From: Glandiceps talaboti | Taxonomy: Eukaryota > Hemichordata > Enteropneusta > Spengelidae | Assembly: GCF_964340395.1 (NCBI RefSeq) | Contig: NC_135561.1 | Coordinates: 7,138,518 to 7,202,517, forward strand | Length of the DNA: 64,000 nt | Direction of reading: 5' to 3' | Position numbers and translations under genes: made by a program | Shown here: positions 35,252 through 50,274 of the stretch, piece by piece | Position numbering within the stretch: the stretch's first letter is position 1 | Layout: every line of letters begins with the position of its first letter | The notes under the pieces: model-generated | What the model saw: the letters and a program-made list of their open reading frames with translations, nothing else | What the model was told of the DNA's origin: nothing | The model's database searches: none

Positions 35252-36592
35252 CTAATAATTAATTTGTCATCCTCAGATTGATAAAGGGGTTGTTACTGAC
35301 ATTGCACTGGGGATTACTGAACCTGGAGAGGAAAGCGTTGTCCAAAGATGGTGTAATACCTCGGATGTGTACTACCAAGATGACGTCATCAGAGAAATCA
35401 ACGGTACTAATCTTACAGTCACTGAGGATGTGTATAACTACACTGTCTACTATGAGAGATGTGAGTATATTTATGTATTTGAACTCGAGAATAGAATAGA
35501 CCGGGGATGGGATGGGATGGATGGGAAGGGGTGGGGTGGGATGAGATGAGTTGATGAGATGAGATGAGATGAGATGATTATTTCATTCTTTCTTTCTTTC
35601 CAGGTAACTGTCTGTTTTCGATGCCTTGGGCTGATAACATAAGTGATGCCGTTATAGGACTCATATTGTTGGTATTCTCAATCTTCGTACTCTGTTGCGC
35701 TTTGGTTTCCCTGGTCAAGATCTTGCAGAGTATGCTACGTGGACCAATCGCACGTGCACTAATGAAATGGGTTAACGCAGATTTCCCAGGCTACTGTGCA
35801 TATTTTACCGGTTACGTTGCTATTGTAGTAGGTGCACTATTGACTATGATGGTCCAAAGTAGTTCCGTCTTTACTTCCACCATAACGCCTTTAGTCGGAA
35901 TAGGCTTTCTGTCTTTAGACCGTATGTATCCACTTACCTTAGGCGCCAACATAGGAACAACGCTAACTAGTTTCATAGCTGCATTTGCAAGCAGCGATTC
36001 TATTGATTTCATAGAGGGTGTGCAGATTTCACTCTGTCATTTGTTTTTCAATATTTCTGGTATTCTTCTTTGGTATCCAATACCATTTATGCGCAGACCA
36101 CCGATTGGGGGCGCTAAATTCTTAGGTAACACAACAGCAAAATATCGCTGGTTTGCTATTTTTTATCTCGTTACTCTGTTTCTGCTACTGCCATTAAGTG
36201 TGTTCGGACTTTCTGTACTCGGCTGGCAGTATCTTGTAGGTGTTTTAGTACCTGTAACAGTACTTGTTATAATCATAGTTATTATCAATCTTATGCAAAA
36301 ATATTGCTCTAAAGCTTTGCCCAAAAAAATGAGAACGTGGGACTTTTTGCCCAAATGGCTGAATTCGTTGGAGCCCTATGACAATGCCATCTTCAGTTGC
36401 CGAAACAAATGCAAATGTTGCAAATGTTGCGCTGGTTCTGATTCAGATTCAGATTCGGATACAGAAGCGGACGATGTGAATGATAAAACAAATCTGAATC
36501 ACGATGATATCGAAATGGTGGTCAGTGGTGCGCATGCGCATGAAAACGAAGTAAATACGAAGGATGAAAAGGTTGACGAAGCTTCGAAGTAA
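31126..36592 (+). CDS. SLC34: SLC34-type Na+/phosphate cotransporter, copy C
   Basis: Sodium-coupled phosphate transporter, 662 residues. Exons: 31126-31360, 32832-33107, 33538-33729, 34147-34259, 35277-35460, 35604-36592. The first ATG of an open exon behind an acceptor at 31090-31091 was taken as the start. The N-terminus is very acidic (runs of Asp/Glu near residues 46-60) and ends in KWGG. QSSS motifs lie at 33055-33066 (QSSSTTTS) and 35854-35865 (QSSSVFTS). [16 protein letters not shown] and FAGATIHDCFNWL are present. Unlike A, B and D, the third conserved block is split by a phase-1 intron at 33730-34146, inside the Gly codon before YLYHLT. The loop exon has four sequons. The tail has a Cys cluster (CRNKCKCCKCC) followed by a Ser-Asp repeat. 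The gene is tail-to-tail with copy D. Confidence 0.94.
31361..32831. other. intron after the first coding exon of copy C
   Basis: A 1.5-kb AT-rich intron (GTAGGT ... TTAAAG). It includes a possible small dispersed repeat near 32085-32170 (CCTTCCCTAAGGGGAGGTAA), otherwise unremarkable. Confidence 0.7.
33330..33434. repeat. (GT)n microsatellite in an intron of copy C
   Basis: About 105 bases of GT repeats with a few AT interruptions, about 100 bases upstream of the acceptor at 33536-33537. Confidence 0.95.
34260..35276. other. intron of copy C with (ACG)/(AAC)n tract
   Basis: A 1-kb intron. It ends with a trinucleotide tract (AAC, then ACG, then AAC units; about 35150-35252), closely followed by the acceptor CCTCAG at 35271-35276. 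Confidence 0.75.
35500..35577. repeat. pentanucleotide GATGG/GATGA repeat in the last intron of copy C
   Basis: GGGAT and GAGAT pentamer units fill half of the short 143-base intron 35461-35603. A TTCTTTCTTTC tract then leads to the acceptor CCAG at 35600-35603. Confidence 0.85.
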
Positions 36593-36658
36593 TATTGTGA
36601 CGTCACGATTGAAGAGGACTCTACACCGTTGCTATGTGCTATATATATTAGATTTGGA

Positions 36659-36664
36659 ATTAAA
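36659..36664 (+). promoter_or_regulatory. possible polyadenylation signal of copy C (ATTAAA)
   Basis: The common variant ATTAAA lies 66 bases after the stop codon. No AATAAA lies closer. Confidence 0.4.
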
Positions 36665-36738
36665 TTCATGAGTGGCGTCAGTTTTAATGAACCATATGAC
36701 TCGATTGACACAGAGTCAAAGTTAACAAAACATCATAT

Positions 36739-36758
36739 ATATATATATATATATATGG
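36739..36758. repeat. (TA)n short microsatellite
   Basis: About 20 bases of alternating TA. Confidence 0.8.
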
Positions 36759-36759
36759 A

Positions 36760-37654
36760 TACAATCGAAGTAGAGACAACGAAATCGCTCTCAGTTTCTT
36801 GCCATGGAGCAATGGGTACAAGAATACAAGAAAAGTTGATTCCATGTATCACTGACGTCAGAGTGTGAAACTAGAACCCAGAGACCTACACATTTCAGCA
36901 TATGCTCTGTTGGTGGACACCTTGCTATTGAGTATGTGAAGGGAATTATTAAAAAAAAAGAATCTAGGAGATTTATTTTCGCAACCCTTTTAGACCGAAA
37001 AAAAATTCATTTATTGCAATGTGACATTTTGATACATTGTACACAGTTCACGTTTGAAAATGATGGAGTACATTCCTGCATTTCTTTTGTAAATATTGCA
37101 TAATACGTGGGTGGCAAACTTGCGTAATAGTTTTCGTTAAGTTAGCGCTGTGATAGTATGATTAGTATTGTGATAGTATGATAAGTACTGTCATATATAG
37201 CGAATACAACTTGACTCTTTTTATAATATGCAAAGAAATGAGCTTTATCTTCCAGTGGCCCGAGCTTAGTGTCGCTATAGTAACCAAGAAGAGAGCAACA
37301 GGGGCCAGAGTAGTCTGAAAGGTCCAGTCGTTGGTGGAGCTATTACATAAAGCGGAAATAACGACATGATCTTTCACACTAGGATCAGAGTAAAACTTAA
37401 TATACTTCTTCCATATTACTTTAAATGAATTAAGAAATAGTTTATGTAACATCACTGTATTGGGAGAAGTCTGTTGAACAAATTTAAACAAGATCATGAT
37501 CATTTATCCTCTAAAAAGCCATACCCCAAACAGGGTCAAGTCACGTATTCGCTATAACAGTACTAATCATACTATCACTAAATGATAACCTACAACGTAT
37601 TTTACGACAATTTGCTATTCGCAATTTAAGTTTCTCCGAAGCATGGTTCTACTT
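36760..37654. other. intergenic DNA between copies C and D, first part
   Basis: No gene recognised. Two near-identical words (TGTGATAGTATGAT(T/A)AGTA) repeat at about 37151-37188. The minus-strand ORF 37162-37503 is unassigned. Confidence 0.45.
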
Positions 37655-37824
37655 AGCTGCAATAATTGTAGCATCTTGTTGCGGTTTTGAGGGCTTTTCC
37701 GTCTGTTTTGGTGATTTTTAAGTTTTAGTGTTTAGGTGCGGGTTAAACACCAAAACTTAAAAAGTCACCAAAACAGACGAAAAAAATCTCAAAACCACAA
37801 TAAGACGCTACAATTATTGCAGCT
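37655..37824. mobile_element. foldback (MITE-like) element, ~80-base arms
   Basis: The left arm starts AGCTGCAATAATTGTAGC and runs to about 37735. The right arm is its near-perfect reverse complement, ending GCTACAATTATTGCAGCT at 37824, with a loop of fewer than 15 bases. A related terminus (TAGCTGCAATAATTGTGGCG) appears alone at about 44942, so the family is dispersed. There is no coding capacity. Confidence 0.8.
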
Positions 37825-38330
37825 AGGTTCTAATGTGATTGATGTACATATGTAACCACACTGGTGGCTATCAAATGAGTAACTATAAATCAATATGACG
37901 AGGTTGAACGAGAATGTCGAGTTGACCGACACGATGGGGGGGGGGGGCATACTTCTCACTCATCAAAATTGCACTGAAACATTTTAAAAGTATGAGTAAG
38001 TGGCATTTTCTTTTAAAAATAAAAACCCAATAGACGTTTTAAAACAATGTTTACTATTTATTCATATAAGTTGACTTTTAGTCAAAAATGGCGACGATAT
38101 CATTGTATACATTCATTTATTATATTATGACAATAAAATAAAAATCCGTTTATGCTAATGTATGTGTGCGTTTATTGAATAGGTCACAATGGCAAGTGAG
38201 AGTGGGAAAGCATAAGGATCGTATGGATGATGAAATACACCAGCTTGGGGTTCTGGGTATAGTATATGTACGTCATGGCCAGGCATTGATATGCAAATAA
38301 TCTTAAAACACAAACGCAAAACACATGCAC
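37825..38330. other. intergenic DNA
   Basis: AT-rich, with a G-run near 37936-37947. Nothing else recognised. Confidence 0.5.
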
Positions 38331-38554
38331 ATAGGCAGTCACACACACACGCACACACACACATACATACATACACACGCACGCACGCACGCACATACGC
38401 ACGCACATACATACATACATACATACATACATACATACATACATACATACATACATACATACATACATACATACATACATACATACATAAATACACACAC
38501 AGAAACGTACGTACATACATGCATACACACAAATACAGGCATAAATGCATACAT

Positions 38555-38644
<90 letters not shown>

Positions 38645-38659
38645 GAACAAACAAAACAA

Positions 38660-38726
<67 letters not shown>

Positions 38727-38728
38727 AA
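38331..38728. repeat. compound (AC)/(ACGC)/(ACAT)/(ACAG)n microsatellite
   Basis: Successive blocks of AC, ACGC, ACAT (about 38405-38490) and ACAG (about 38555-38720) units. Long ORFs on both strands are repeat artefacts. Confidence 0.96.
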
Positions 38729-39286
38729 TGTATTATTAATTTAATAATTTGATAACTCAATGGTCATTGATACATTGCAACATGTGTCGGAAATTCTTGA
38801 AAAAAATAAGCACCAGTAAATTTCAGTGTTCTTGCTAAATGTTGACGGAGATGAAGGTCTTGTAAAATTGCATGCAGCTCAGTAAATCCCATTGATTTGC
38901 CTTCTCATGGACGATATATGTTTACCCAAATATTAATTCTGTACAAGATCTATCATAATATGTAATAGGTGTGTAAATCTGAAGAAGCCCCACTTAAAGT
39001 TTTTTTAAACGTAGACTGAAGGACTTGGCCTTTTAACTCGTCAGCTACCAATCTCATGTCTATGTCTCCCAAATGATTCCCCACTCTAGTTGTGGTGACT
39101 GTAGTCCTTACGACAATGTTTAAACTCACACTAATTACATGACATTCAAATGACTACAGTACTTTAAGTCGGCAAGATTGTTGTTAAAATAGCAATAAGC
39201 ACCAGTTTATAAAAAAGGAAAATACAAAAGTCATTTCATTGTCGACACAATATCTTACTCTTTTTTTTATATAATACTGTTTGTCT
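38729..39286. other. intergenic DNA / 3' UTR side of copy D
   Basis: Downstream of the copy D stop codon on the minus strand. No canonical AATAAA was found close by; an ATTAAA on the minus strand (38740-38745) is about 540 bases away. Confidence 0.45.
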
Positions 39287-40202
39287 TCAATCCTGTATTG
39301 AATTATATAGGCCCGGGCCCATATCCACCATCTCTTGTTTCTTTGACGTTTCATTTCCATCGTCTACCGTTTTTGAATCTCGGCAACATCTACAACACTT
39401 GCAAAAGATGCGAGTTTTACTGATCAACCTGTCCAATGGTTCAAGGGAATGCATCCAAAGAGGCAAGGAATCCCAGGTGTGAAGTTTCTTTGGAAGACAA
39501 CCCGGAGCTTTGCTTTGAAGCACATTAATGATGATAATAACGATGGCGATGATGGCTATCGGAACGGTGAATCCTACCATGTATTGCCAGCCAGCGAGTG
39601 AGAGACCAAACACAGCGCCGGGGATAAGAAAGAACACGATGATGAGGTAAAATATTCCGAACCATCGGTACTTCGCCGTCGTGTTGCCCAGCTGCTTAGC
39701 GAGAAAAATTGGAAATCGTCGAAGGATTGGAATCGGATACCAGATCAGGATTCCTGAGATATTGAAGAATAGATGGCAAATTGCAATCTGTAGCGCTTCT
39801 GCAAAATCTTTAGCATCTGCATTGGCTAAGGCAGCCAGTAACCCTGTTATAGTGGTCCCAATGTTAGCACCAAGGGTTAACGGATACGCTCTCTTTAAAG
39901 ACACCACACCAACGCCGATGAGAGGAGTCAATGTAGACGTAAATATAGAACTGCTCTGTAGTACCATAGTCAGTCCAGCCCCGACAAGGATGGCGAGGTA
40001 TCCTGTCAGGAATGACAATTTCCCAGGAAAGTTGGCATTGACCATTTTCTTTGTTATCCTGGCTACACTTCCCTTTAACATTGACTGTAACAATTTGACA
40101 ATTAATATAAGACAAGTCATCATTATTGTCAAAGAAATCAGTAAGAGTATTACACCAGTCACACCATCAGTCAAAGTAGAGCTGGCAAATAGATGATTAC
40201 CT

Positions 40203-40297
<95 letters not shown>

Positions 40298-40521
40298 AAA
40301 TAAATGAGTTATTTCACATGAATCAATAGCTATAGCTACGCGGCAATGACTGTCTGAGTAAAAGCCTGTCTAAATGTATGGGATTATATTCGTGGTAGTA
40401 GTTTGGTATTTGGCAGTAGGAAGAAAGTCTCTTCATTCTGTTTATATCTCTACTCCTCGTCATCACTCTCTCTCTCACTCTCTCTCTCTCTCTCTCCCCT
40501 CTCTCTCTCTCTCTCACTCTC

Positions 40522-40617
<96 letters not shown>

Positions 40618-40709
40618 TCTCTCTTCTCCTTTTATCACACTCTAGCGAGAATACTTGCCAAACATGATGGAGAACAGAATAGAATGGGTGAAAATGTCTA
40701 AAAAATAAC

Positions 40710-40800
<91 letters not shown>

Positions 40801-41374
40801 AAATGACCAATTGAAATGCATGGAATTTGTATTTGTACTTACATCGGTCAATGTAAATGGTGTAATTCTTCACTTCTTCCAACATTGTTACATTCGTACC
40901 ATTAACCATTCTAGTCAAGTTCACCTCCATGTATACATCTTCAGTTTCGCACCATCTTTTTACCAAACTAATCCCGTCTGAGTCGATTTCTCCAGCTGCA
41001 ATACCGTTGATCAGCTTCTTATCAAGCTGGAAAAATAGGATGATGATTATGTTATTTGTTGATATTCAGAATATTGATACATAAAATACTTATTGTCAAC
41101 ATGTGCCATCACTGGTAATACAACTTTCACCATCACCACCATCACCACCACCACCACCACCATCACCACCACCACCACCACCACCACCACCACCACCACC
41201 ACCACCATTATCATCATCATCATCATCATCATCACAACCGACATCACTGTCGTCGTCGTCGTCATCTCCCTCTTCCTCATCATCATAAAAAATTATGTCG
41301 GTGGTGGCGGCGGCGGTGGTGGTGGTGGTGGTGGTGGTGGCGGCGGCGGTGGTGGTGGTGATGATGATGATGAC

Positions 41375-41449
<75 letters not shown>

Positions 41450-42976
41450 ATAATAACGCATATTATTTTTTTTAAACTACCTGAATAATCAAGTCAGTTA
41501 AAGGTTTGGTGATTGCTTTCAGTATATCAACGTCTAAATCTTCATTGGCATTAGCATCTGTATTACCAATGATAGCACCACTCAGTCGATATAGATAACC
41601 AGATGCGACCTCTAGTGGCAGGAGAATGATCACTGCCAACCAATTAAAACAGTCGTGTACAGTAGCTCCAGCAAAGGCTCGACGAAACTGCTCCCGATCA
41701 CCAACTTGGCCAATAGATACTATGGTATTGGTTACCGATGTACCAATGTTAGCCCCCATCACGATAGGGATGGCTTGTTCTACGCTAAGCACTGAAATAC
41801 AAATATACAACAATATTCAAACTAAAAGAACAGCTACTGTTCATCATCATCATCAAAACCATCATCATCATCACCACCATCATCACCACCACACCCACCA
41901 ACACCACCACCACCACCACCATCCCACCTACCCCACCACCACCACCACCACCACCACCCCATCATTACCACCACCACCACCACCACCACCACCACCACCA
42001 CGTTTATCCAACACCTTGTTTCAACTGAAGATTTTTAAGGATAAGGAAATGTCAAAAAGTACACTACTAAAGTATGTTTTGTTCATTAACTTCAGATTTG
42101 CTACCTTGCTCATTGTGAATCGTTAAGAAATGACTGTTAACATAGTTAAGAAAGTAACGCACTTCAATGCAGGGAAAACGCTATATGTTTAAAAGTAAAG
42201 TATTAAGAAAACAACATTAAGAGTTTGGACTTCACCAAATAATATAAAACATCCCAACAAGTCCTGTATGTTAGATCCACGGTATAATACAGTACAATGA
42301 CACAATACAGTCTTGAATAGGGAAAAGTGCATATTTTCATATACTTACAGATTAGGTGATAGCAAACATTGATATGAATCATACTTACGGTCTGCTGCTA
42401 CCATGGTTACAATGAGTGAGGTACTTGTACTTGAACTCTGTACTAAGACAGTTATTATGACACCAATCATTAATCCAGCCAGGGCATTATCCAATATTTC
42501 ACTGTTCGATATGGCCTCACCAGCAGCCGTACCCCCTAGGAGAGTGAATGCTGATCCCATCACATCCAACGAACAAATAAACATATAGAGCAAACTAAGC
42601 AATATCAGAAGCTTTGTGGAGCCGATTGCAACACGTTTAATTTTTCCGCTGGTAGATAGTTCTGTAATAAAGAAATACATTGGCATGTGAAGAACAGGGT
42701 CTCTTTATTTGACCGATGAATGGGGCGCCCCGACATGGCATATTTCACAACATAGGGTCTCTTCAGAACATTATATTGCCATTTATTTACCCGCCAAAAC
42801 TTTAATACATTAACAAGATCAATGATTTTCTTTAAAATTTCGTCACAACTCTTATTCATACATATAAGTGGCACGATTATATCTAGATTCAACAGTTTTT
42901 TACTTTGTCATTTTAACAGACAGACGGGAAGACAGACAAGACAAGACATACAGACGGGAAGACAGACAGACAGACT

Positions 42977-43011
<35 letters not shown>

Positions 43012-43012
43012 T

Positions 43013-43085
<73 letters not shown>

Positions 43086-43556
43086 ACAGACAGACAGACA
43101 GACACTTTCGAAATCTCCCATGTCTATAACACGACTGTTGTACTAAAAATATTCGACAAATGAAAATGATTTAAATAGAGATATGACCCCAAATTGACCT
43201 GTTGAATTGATCCAGTTCAGTTGTTTACTTTTCCTGCTTGTAACATTCTGTTCGTCAACGGTCTGATGTCTACAATTGTTAAATCTAACGGTCTAAGAAT
43301 CTAAATGCCAAACGGGTGATTTTGTCTTACCTGACCATGGTGTTCCTGTATCTAAAATCAAATCTTTGGTGATATCATACGGATCCTTGTCTTCGGTATC
43401 TATGACGTCATCGTATTTTGGTGGTTGTTTCGTTTGTTCTCCGTCAGGTATAGCAACCACAGTCGCTGCCCCGACCTCTTGAAGTTCACCGGCATCTTCT
43501 TCTTCGTCGATGAAATCAGCCTGTGATGCCTTGTTTTCATATGCGTACAGTGACAT
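39287..43556 (-). CDS. SLC34: SLC34-type Na+/phosphate cotransporter, copy D
   Basis: Sodium-coupled phosphate transporter on the minus strand, 635 residues. Exons in transcript order: 43556-43331, 42661-42389, 41791-41481, 41026-40843, 40200-39287. The start is the first ATG of the acidic N-terminal exon, which ends in PWSG. QSSS motifs lie at 42429-42440 (QSSSTSTS) and 39947-39958 (QSSSIFTS). Hallmarks include [30 protein letters not shown] and [14 protein letters not shown]. The loop exon carries four sequons. The tail has a short Cys cluster (FCKCCRCC). Compared with A-C, the residues around both QSSS motifs ([18 protein letters not shown]) and [10 protein letters not shown] look closer to vertebrate NaPi-IIb as I know it. 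Inferred: the most conserved family member here; intact. Confidence 0.94.
40203..40298. repeat. (AAAG)n microsatellite at the last splice acceptor of copy D
   Basis: On the minus strand this is (CTTT)n ending in CTAG. It directly forms the polypyrimidine tract and acceptor of the last copy D exon, which begins at 40200. Confidence 0.94.
40465..40626. repeat. (CT)n microsatellite in the last intron of copy D
   Basis: About 160 bases of CT with a few CC or AC interruptions. Confidence 0.95.
40708..40801. repeat. (AGT)n trinucleotide repeat in the last intron of copy D
   Basis: About 31 AGT units, 40 bases from the splice donor of exon 40843-41026. Confidence 0.96.
41128..41451. repeat. ACC/ATC then GGT/GGC/GAT trinucleotide tracts in an intron of copy D
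   Basis: ACC and ATC units (41128-41235), a GTC/ATC patch, then GGT/GGC units (about 41298-41357) and about 30 GAT units (to 41450). The ACC and GGT tracts are complementary and could pair within the intron. Confidence 0.93.
41842..42001. repeat. ATC/ACC trinucleotide tract in an intron of copy D
   Basis: Degenerate ATC units, then ACC units with CAC/CCC interruptions. It lies about 50 bases upstream (minus-strand sense) of the acceptor of exon 41791-41481. Confidence 0.9.
42918..43104. repeat. (GACA)n/(GGCA)n microsatellite in intron 1 of copy D
   Basis: GACA units with regular GACT interruptions, a GGCA block (about 43056-43084), then GACA. Confidence 0.95.
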
Positions 43557-46875
<3,319 letters not shown>

Positions 46876-46879
46876 CAGA

Positions 46880-47345
46880 CAATGCCCGGTGGTGACAGTC
46901 CCAGGATGGGTGGGTACCCATGCTTGTTAGCGAAATTTCAAATGTACCCCTTTTCCCGGAATATTTCAATGACAAACATCCCCTTTTTAGTGAATCTGCG
47001 AGAAAATCACTGCAAAACACTCCCTTATTTCCGAAATCAGGGAGGTTTTACTAAATTTTACCTTCAGGGACACCTAATCCATACACTACACGTGTACACT
47101 GCACTGTCCTAATGTTTGAATAGACCTTCGTCGACCGTGACCCCCCGGGCCTTTCGGGAAGTTTCTTCCGAGAGAGAGAATACAAAAAAGGCATCCTCTA
47201 CCCATATTCTCGGAGGGTGATCTGAAAAAGTACCTTTTTTACGATTCCACGGACATAGATGGCCAACGAAAAACACATCCTTTTCCGTGAAATTTCTGAC
47301 AAGCATGCGTACCCGCTTCGTCTGGGACTGCCCGTGATAACCGGG
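46880..47345. mobile_element. foldback element with long inverted arms
   Basis: 46880-47010 (GACAGTCCCAGGATGGG..GGGTACCCATGCTTG...AAATTTC) is mirrored by the reverse complement of about 47250-47345 (GGCAGTCCCAGACGAAGCGGG..CATGCTTGTC...AAATTTC). Arms are about 100-150 bases with substitutions. Opposite-strand ORFs (46882-47112 + and 47109-47351 -) read through the arms but match no family I recognise. Confidence 0.65.
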
Positions 47346-47920
47346 TGACAATATGTTCCAACCAATTCTCCGGTGTCTAGAATCTAGTACCGTACTCCGT
47401 CTGCAAGCAGGACTGTATTGCCGACATCATTTGTCTTTGTACCCGTAGGGTTGTTACAAATGTAAGTCATATCAAGGTTTTGTTTTATCATGTTCGATAC
47501 TGTTCGCATGACAGACGGTGTAAAAATGAATCACTAATATTAGAACAAATTAACTCGACACTTCCTTATGTCGGTTTCAACAAAAATAAATATATGTGAA
47601 ATTTGTCGAAATTAGTTAAAATCATTTTGAGAAGTTCAGCTATCGAAGAACTAAGAAACGCATGAGAAAATTACAAGGAACAAATAAGAAACAAGTTCTA
47701 CGTAGGAAATAAAATGTCCTGAAACTGGAGGCATGGATTCTAAGACTGTGGATGAAATGACAAAATATTTGATGTAGAAGTGCCAAAATACCACCAACAT
47801 TACAATTTTGTGAATTTCTTTCTTATTAAACATTTTTGATCATTTGAATTCGATTTGAATTGAATTATATGATGAAAGACAAATTAAGAAAAAAAAAGAC
47901 TGAATACTTTGTACACTTAC
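47346..47920. other. possible 5' intron of copy D
   Basis: AT-rich, no gene. It lies on the downstream side (minus sense) of a candidate donor at 47911-47920. Confidence 0.4.
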
Positions 47921-48012
47921 CTCCTTCAGTGTAGAAAGTTGCTATGCGTGTCGGTACTTCTCAACTCTGTGGGTAGGATAGGTTCTACACCTGCTAAGGT
48001 GGTCTGAGTGGC
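47921..48012 (-). other. candidate noncoding 5' UTR exon of copy D
   Basis: On the minus strand a good donor (AAGGAG|GTAAGTG) ends a stretch of average base composition. A weak TATA-like word (AAATATAAC, minus strand, about 48034-48042) lies 25-30 bases upstream of the assumed start. It would be spliced over about 4.4 kb to the ATG exon. Inferred from signals only; no transcript evidence. Confidence 0.25.
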
Positions 48013-49420
48013 TGACAAGACAAAGCGTACGTGTTATATTTCAATGTCATAAACTGTCGTTGTAGAACAAATATTGAAATTGGTTCATGTGGATACCATG
48101 CATGATAAATCTCAGTAAGCTATATACACGTGGATGTCAGTAGTCACCGCGATAAAAGCAGTGAGAGCCCAGTTGTTGACCTGATGTGTAACCAGTTCAA
48201 AACGACTAACTTATAGCATAGAGTTAACACCGAAGCATGAATGTTTGTTTTTTACAGTTTTATCAATGTCCTTGACTGTTCAGAAGGGTTTTCACTGTTT
48301 ACTTCTTCCGTACATTACTTAGTTATATTTATGGAATATCATAAATTACATCATTATAGTTTATACCCGTGACGTAATATTTTAATGTCAAGAAATCAGG
48401 GTCATCTAGCCGCTATCTCTCAGGTGATCTCACGTCACATTCGCAGTGTCAAGAGAAAGCGTCATGTTGACAACCGGTGACTATATGCGGTTGGCATGTC
48501 GATTAGAAGGAGCATGGGTCAAATGGAGTCGTATCACACGATTCATTTTCAGTAGGCCTGGGGAGGAAATATAAATGTAACTATCCCAAACGGAAAGCAA
48601 TTTTTATTGAATTCAGTACAGGAGGGAAAAAGATAAACAACTACGTGTCTAAGTAGTTGGCGGGGAGAGAGCCCGGGGGGACTACTCCCCATATTTGATG
48701 AGTATACGTATATGTGCCGCCATTTGGGGTGCGTTTTCTAAATGGAGTCAGTTGTTTCCGAGCTGAAGAGTCTAAAATGGGTCCACTTTGCATTATTTTC
48801 GATTTCACTTGGGCTAAAATGTTGTCCATTGTCCTTTACCAAATCATAACTTCCATTAATTGCCCCGAAAAATGTTGCCTCATAAGGAAATATATTTAGC
48901 TCTAAAATTTCATCTTGTAAAAACCCGTAATGATTCCGCCCTTATTTTTGATCGGGTAATAAAATATATATCAAATATATCAAAATCTAAAATGGGGTAT
49001 TGGTCAAAATGGGTCTAAAATGAGGCCTTGAGTTTCTAGCACTGGCCACACACCCCTTCCAGAGCTGGCCACTGATACCGCCCCCAGGGAATGAGAAGTA
49101 AGATCGAGGGACTGGTAATCACTTTTTGGAGAACTTTGAGAAGAGGGCGTTTGATTTGAGGAAAAGTAGGAAGGCCAAATCAGTATGCATGGAGCAGTCA
49201 ACAAAATGATGCCAACAAACAAAGTACGTCATCAGAAATACAGTTAGTAGAATGTTTTGACTAGTTTAGAATACTACAACATTTGTCGTGAAACACAGCA
49301 AAATGACGATTCTTTAAAAAGAGGTTATAGTCCTTAAAGGGGAACAAAAATAAGGCAGATGATTTCGTCATAGCTGAGATATGCCGTGTCGTTCCGCCCT
49401 CATCGGTGGGAGGGGTTGAT
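48013..49420. other. gene-free stretch with a dispersed-repeat-like segment
   Basis: About 48640-49090 contains GGGGGACTACTCCCCAT..GTGCCGCCATTTGGGG and several TAAAATGGG(T/G) words. This looks like a degenerate interspersed repeat rather than a gene. The ORFs are short and unrecognised. Confidence 0.45.
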
Positions 49421-49450
49421 CGATGTGTGAGGGCGCCCCATCACGGCGTA
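49383..49450. repeat. GC-rich dispersed foldback motif
   Basis: GCCGTG..CCGCCCTCATCGGT is followed by its approximate inverse (GATCGATGTGTGAGGGCGCCCCATCACGGC). Relatives lie near 4297 and 20886. Confidence 0.6.
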
Positions 49451-49555
49451 GCTTACAGACGACATTAGTTGATGTCAAAGAAGTCACAAAGGGCGTTGTC
49501 GACGTTCTCTCCAACGTCTATGTTTATAGAAAGACAGAAAAAACAGTCAAAAATA

Positions 49556-50274
49556 GACTACAGGTGTTACAGACTACAGGTATTACAGACTACAGGTGTT
49601 ACAGACTAAGGTATTACCACAGGTACTCGAATCAATGTGTAGAAAAAAAATGTATTGTATATAAAATAAGTCTTATTTACATACATATTTTTTTTTTTAA
49701 ATCATACACATTGATTCGAGTACCTGTGGGTATTACAGACTACAGGTATTACAGACTACGTGTATTACAGACTACATGTATTACAGACTACGTGTATTAC
49801 AAACTACAGGTGTTACAAACTACAGGTGTTACAGACTACAGGTGTTACAGACTACAGGTATTACAGACTACAGGTATTACAGACTACGTGTATTACAAAC
49901 TACAGGTATTACAGACTACAGGTATTACAGACTACAGGTATTACAGACTACAGGTATTACAGACTACAGGTGTTACAAACTACGTGTATTACAGACTACA
50001 TGTATTACAGACTACAGGTATTACAGACTACGTGTATTACAGACTACAGGTGTTACAGACTACAGGTATTACAGACTACATGTATTACAGACTACGTGTA
50101 TTACAAACTACAGGTGTTACAGACTACAGGTGTTACAGACTACAGGTGTTACAGACTACAGGTGTTACAGACTACAGGTATTACAAACTACAGGTATTAC
50201 AGACTACGTGTATTACAAACTACAGGTATTACAGACTACAGGTATTACAGACTACAGGTATTACAGACTACAGG

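Noticed and set aside
39681-40196. 171-codon plus-strand ORF
   Set aside because: Antisense of the last exon of copy D, which has clear SLC34 motifs.
41093-41488. Poly-Gly/Asp and poly-Thr ORFs
   Set aside because: Trinucleotide repeats inside an intron of copy D, bounded by its splice sites.
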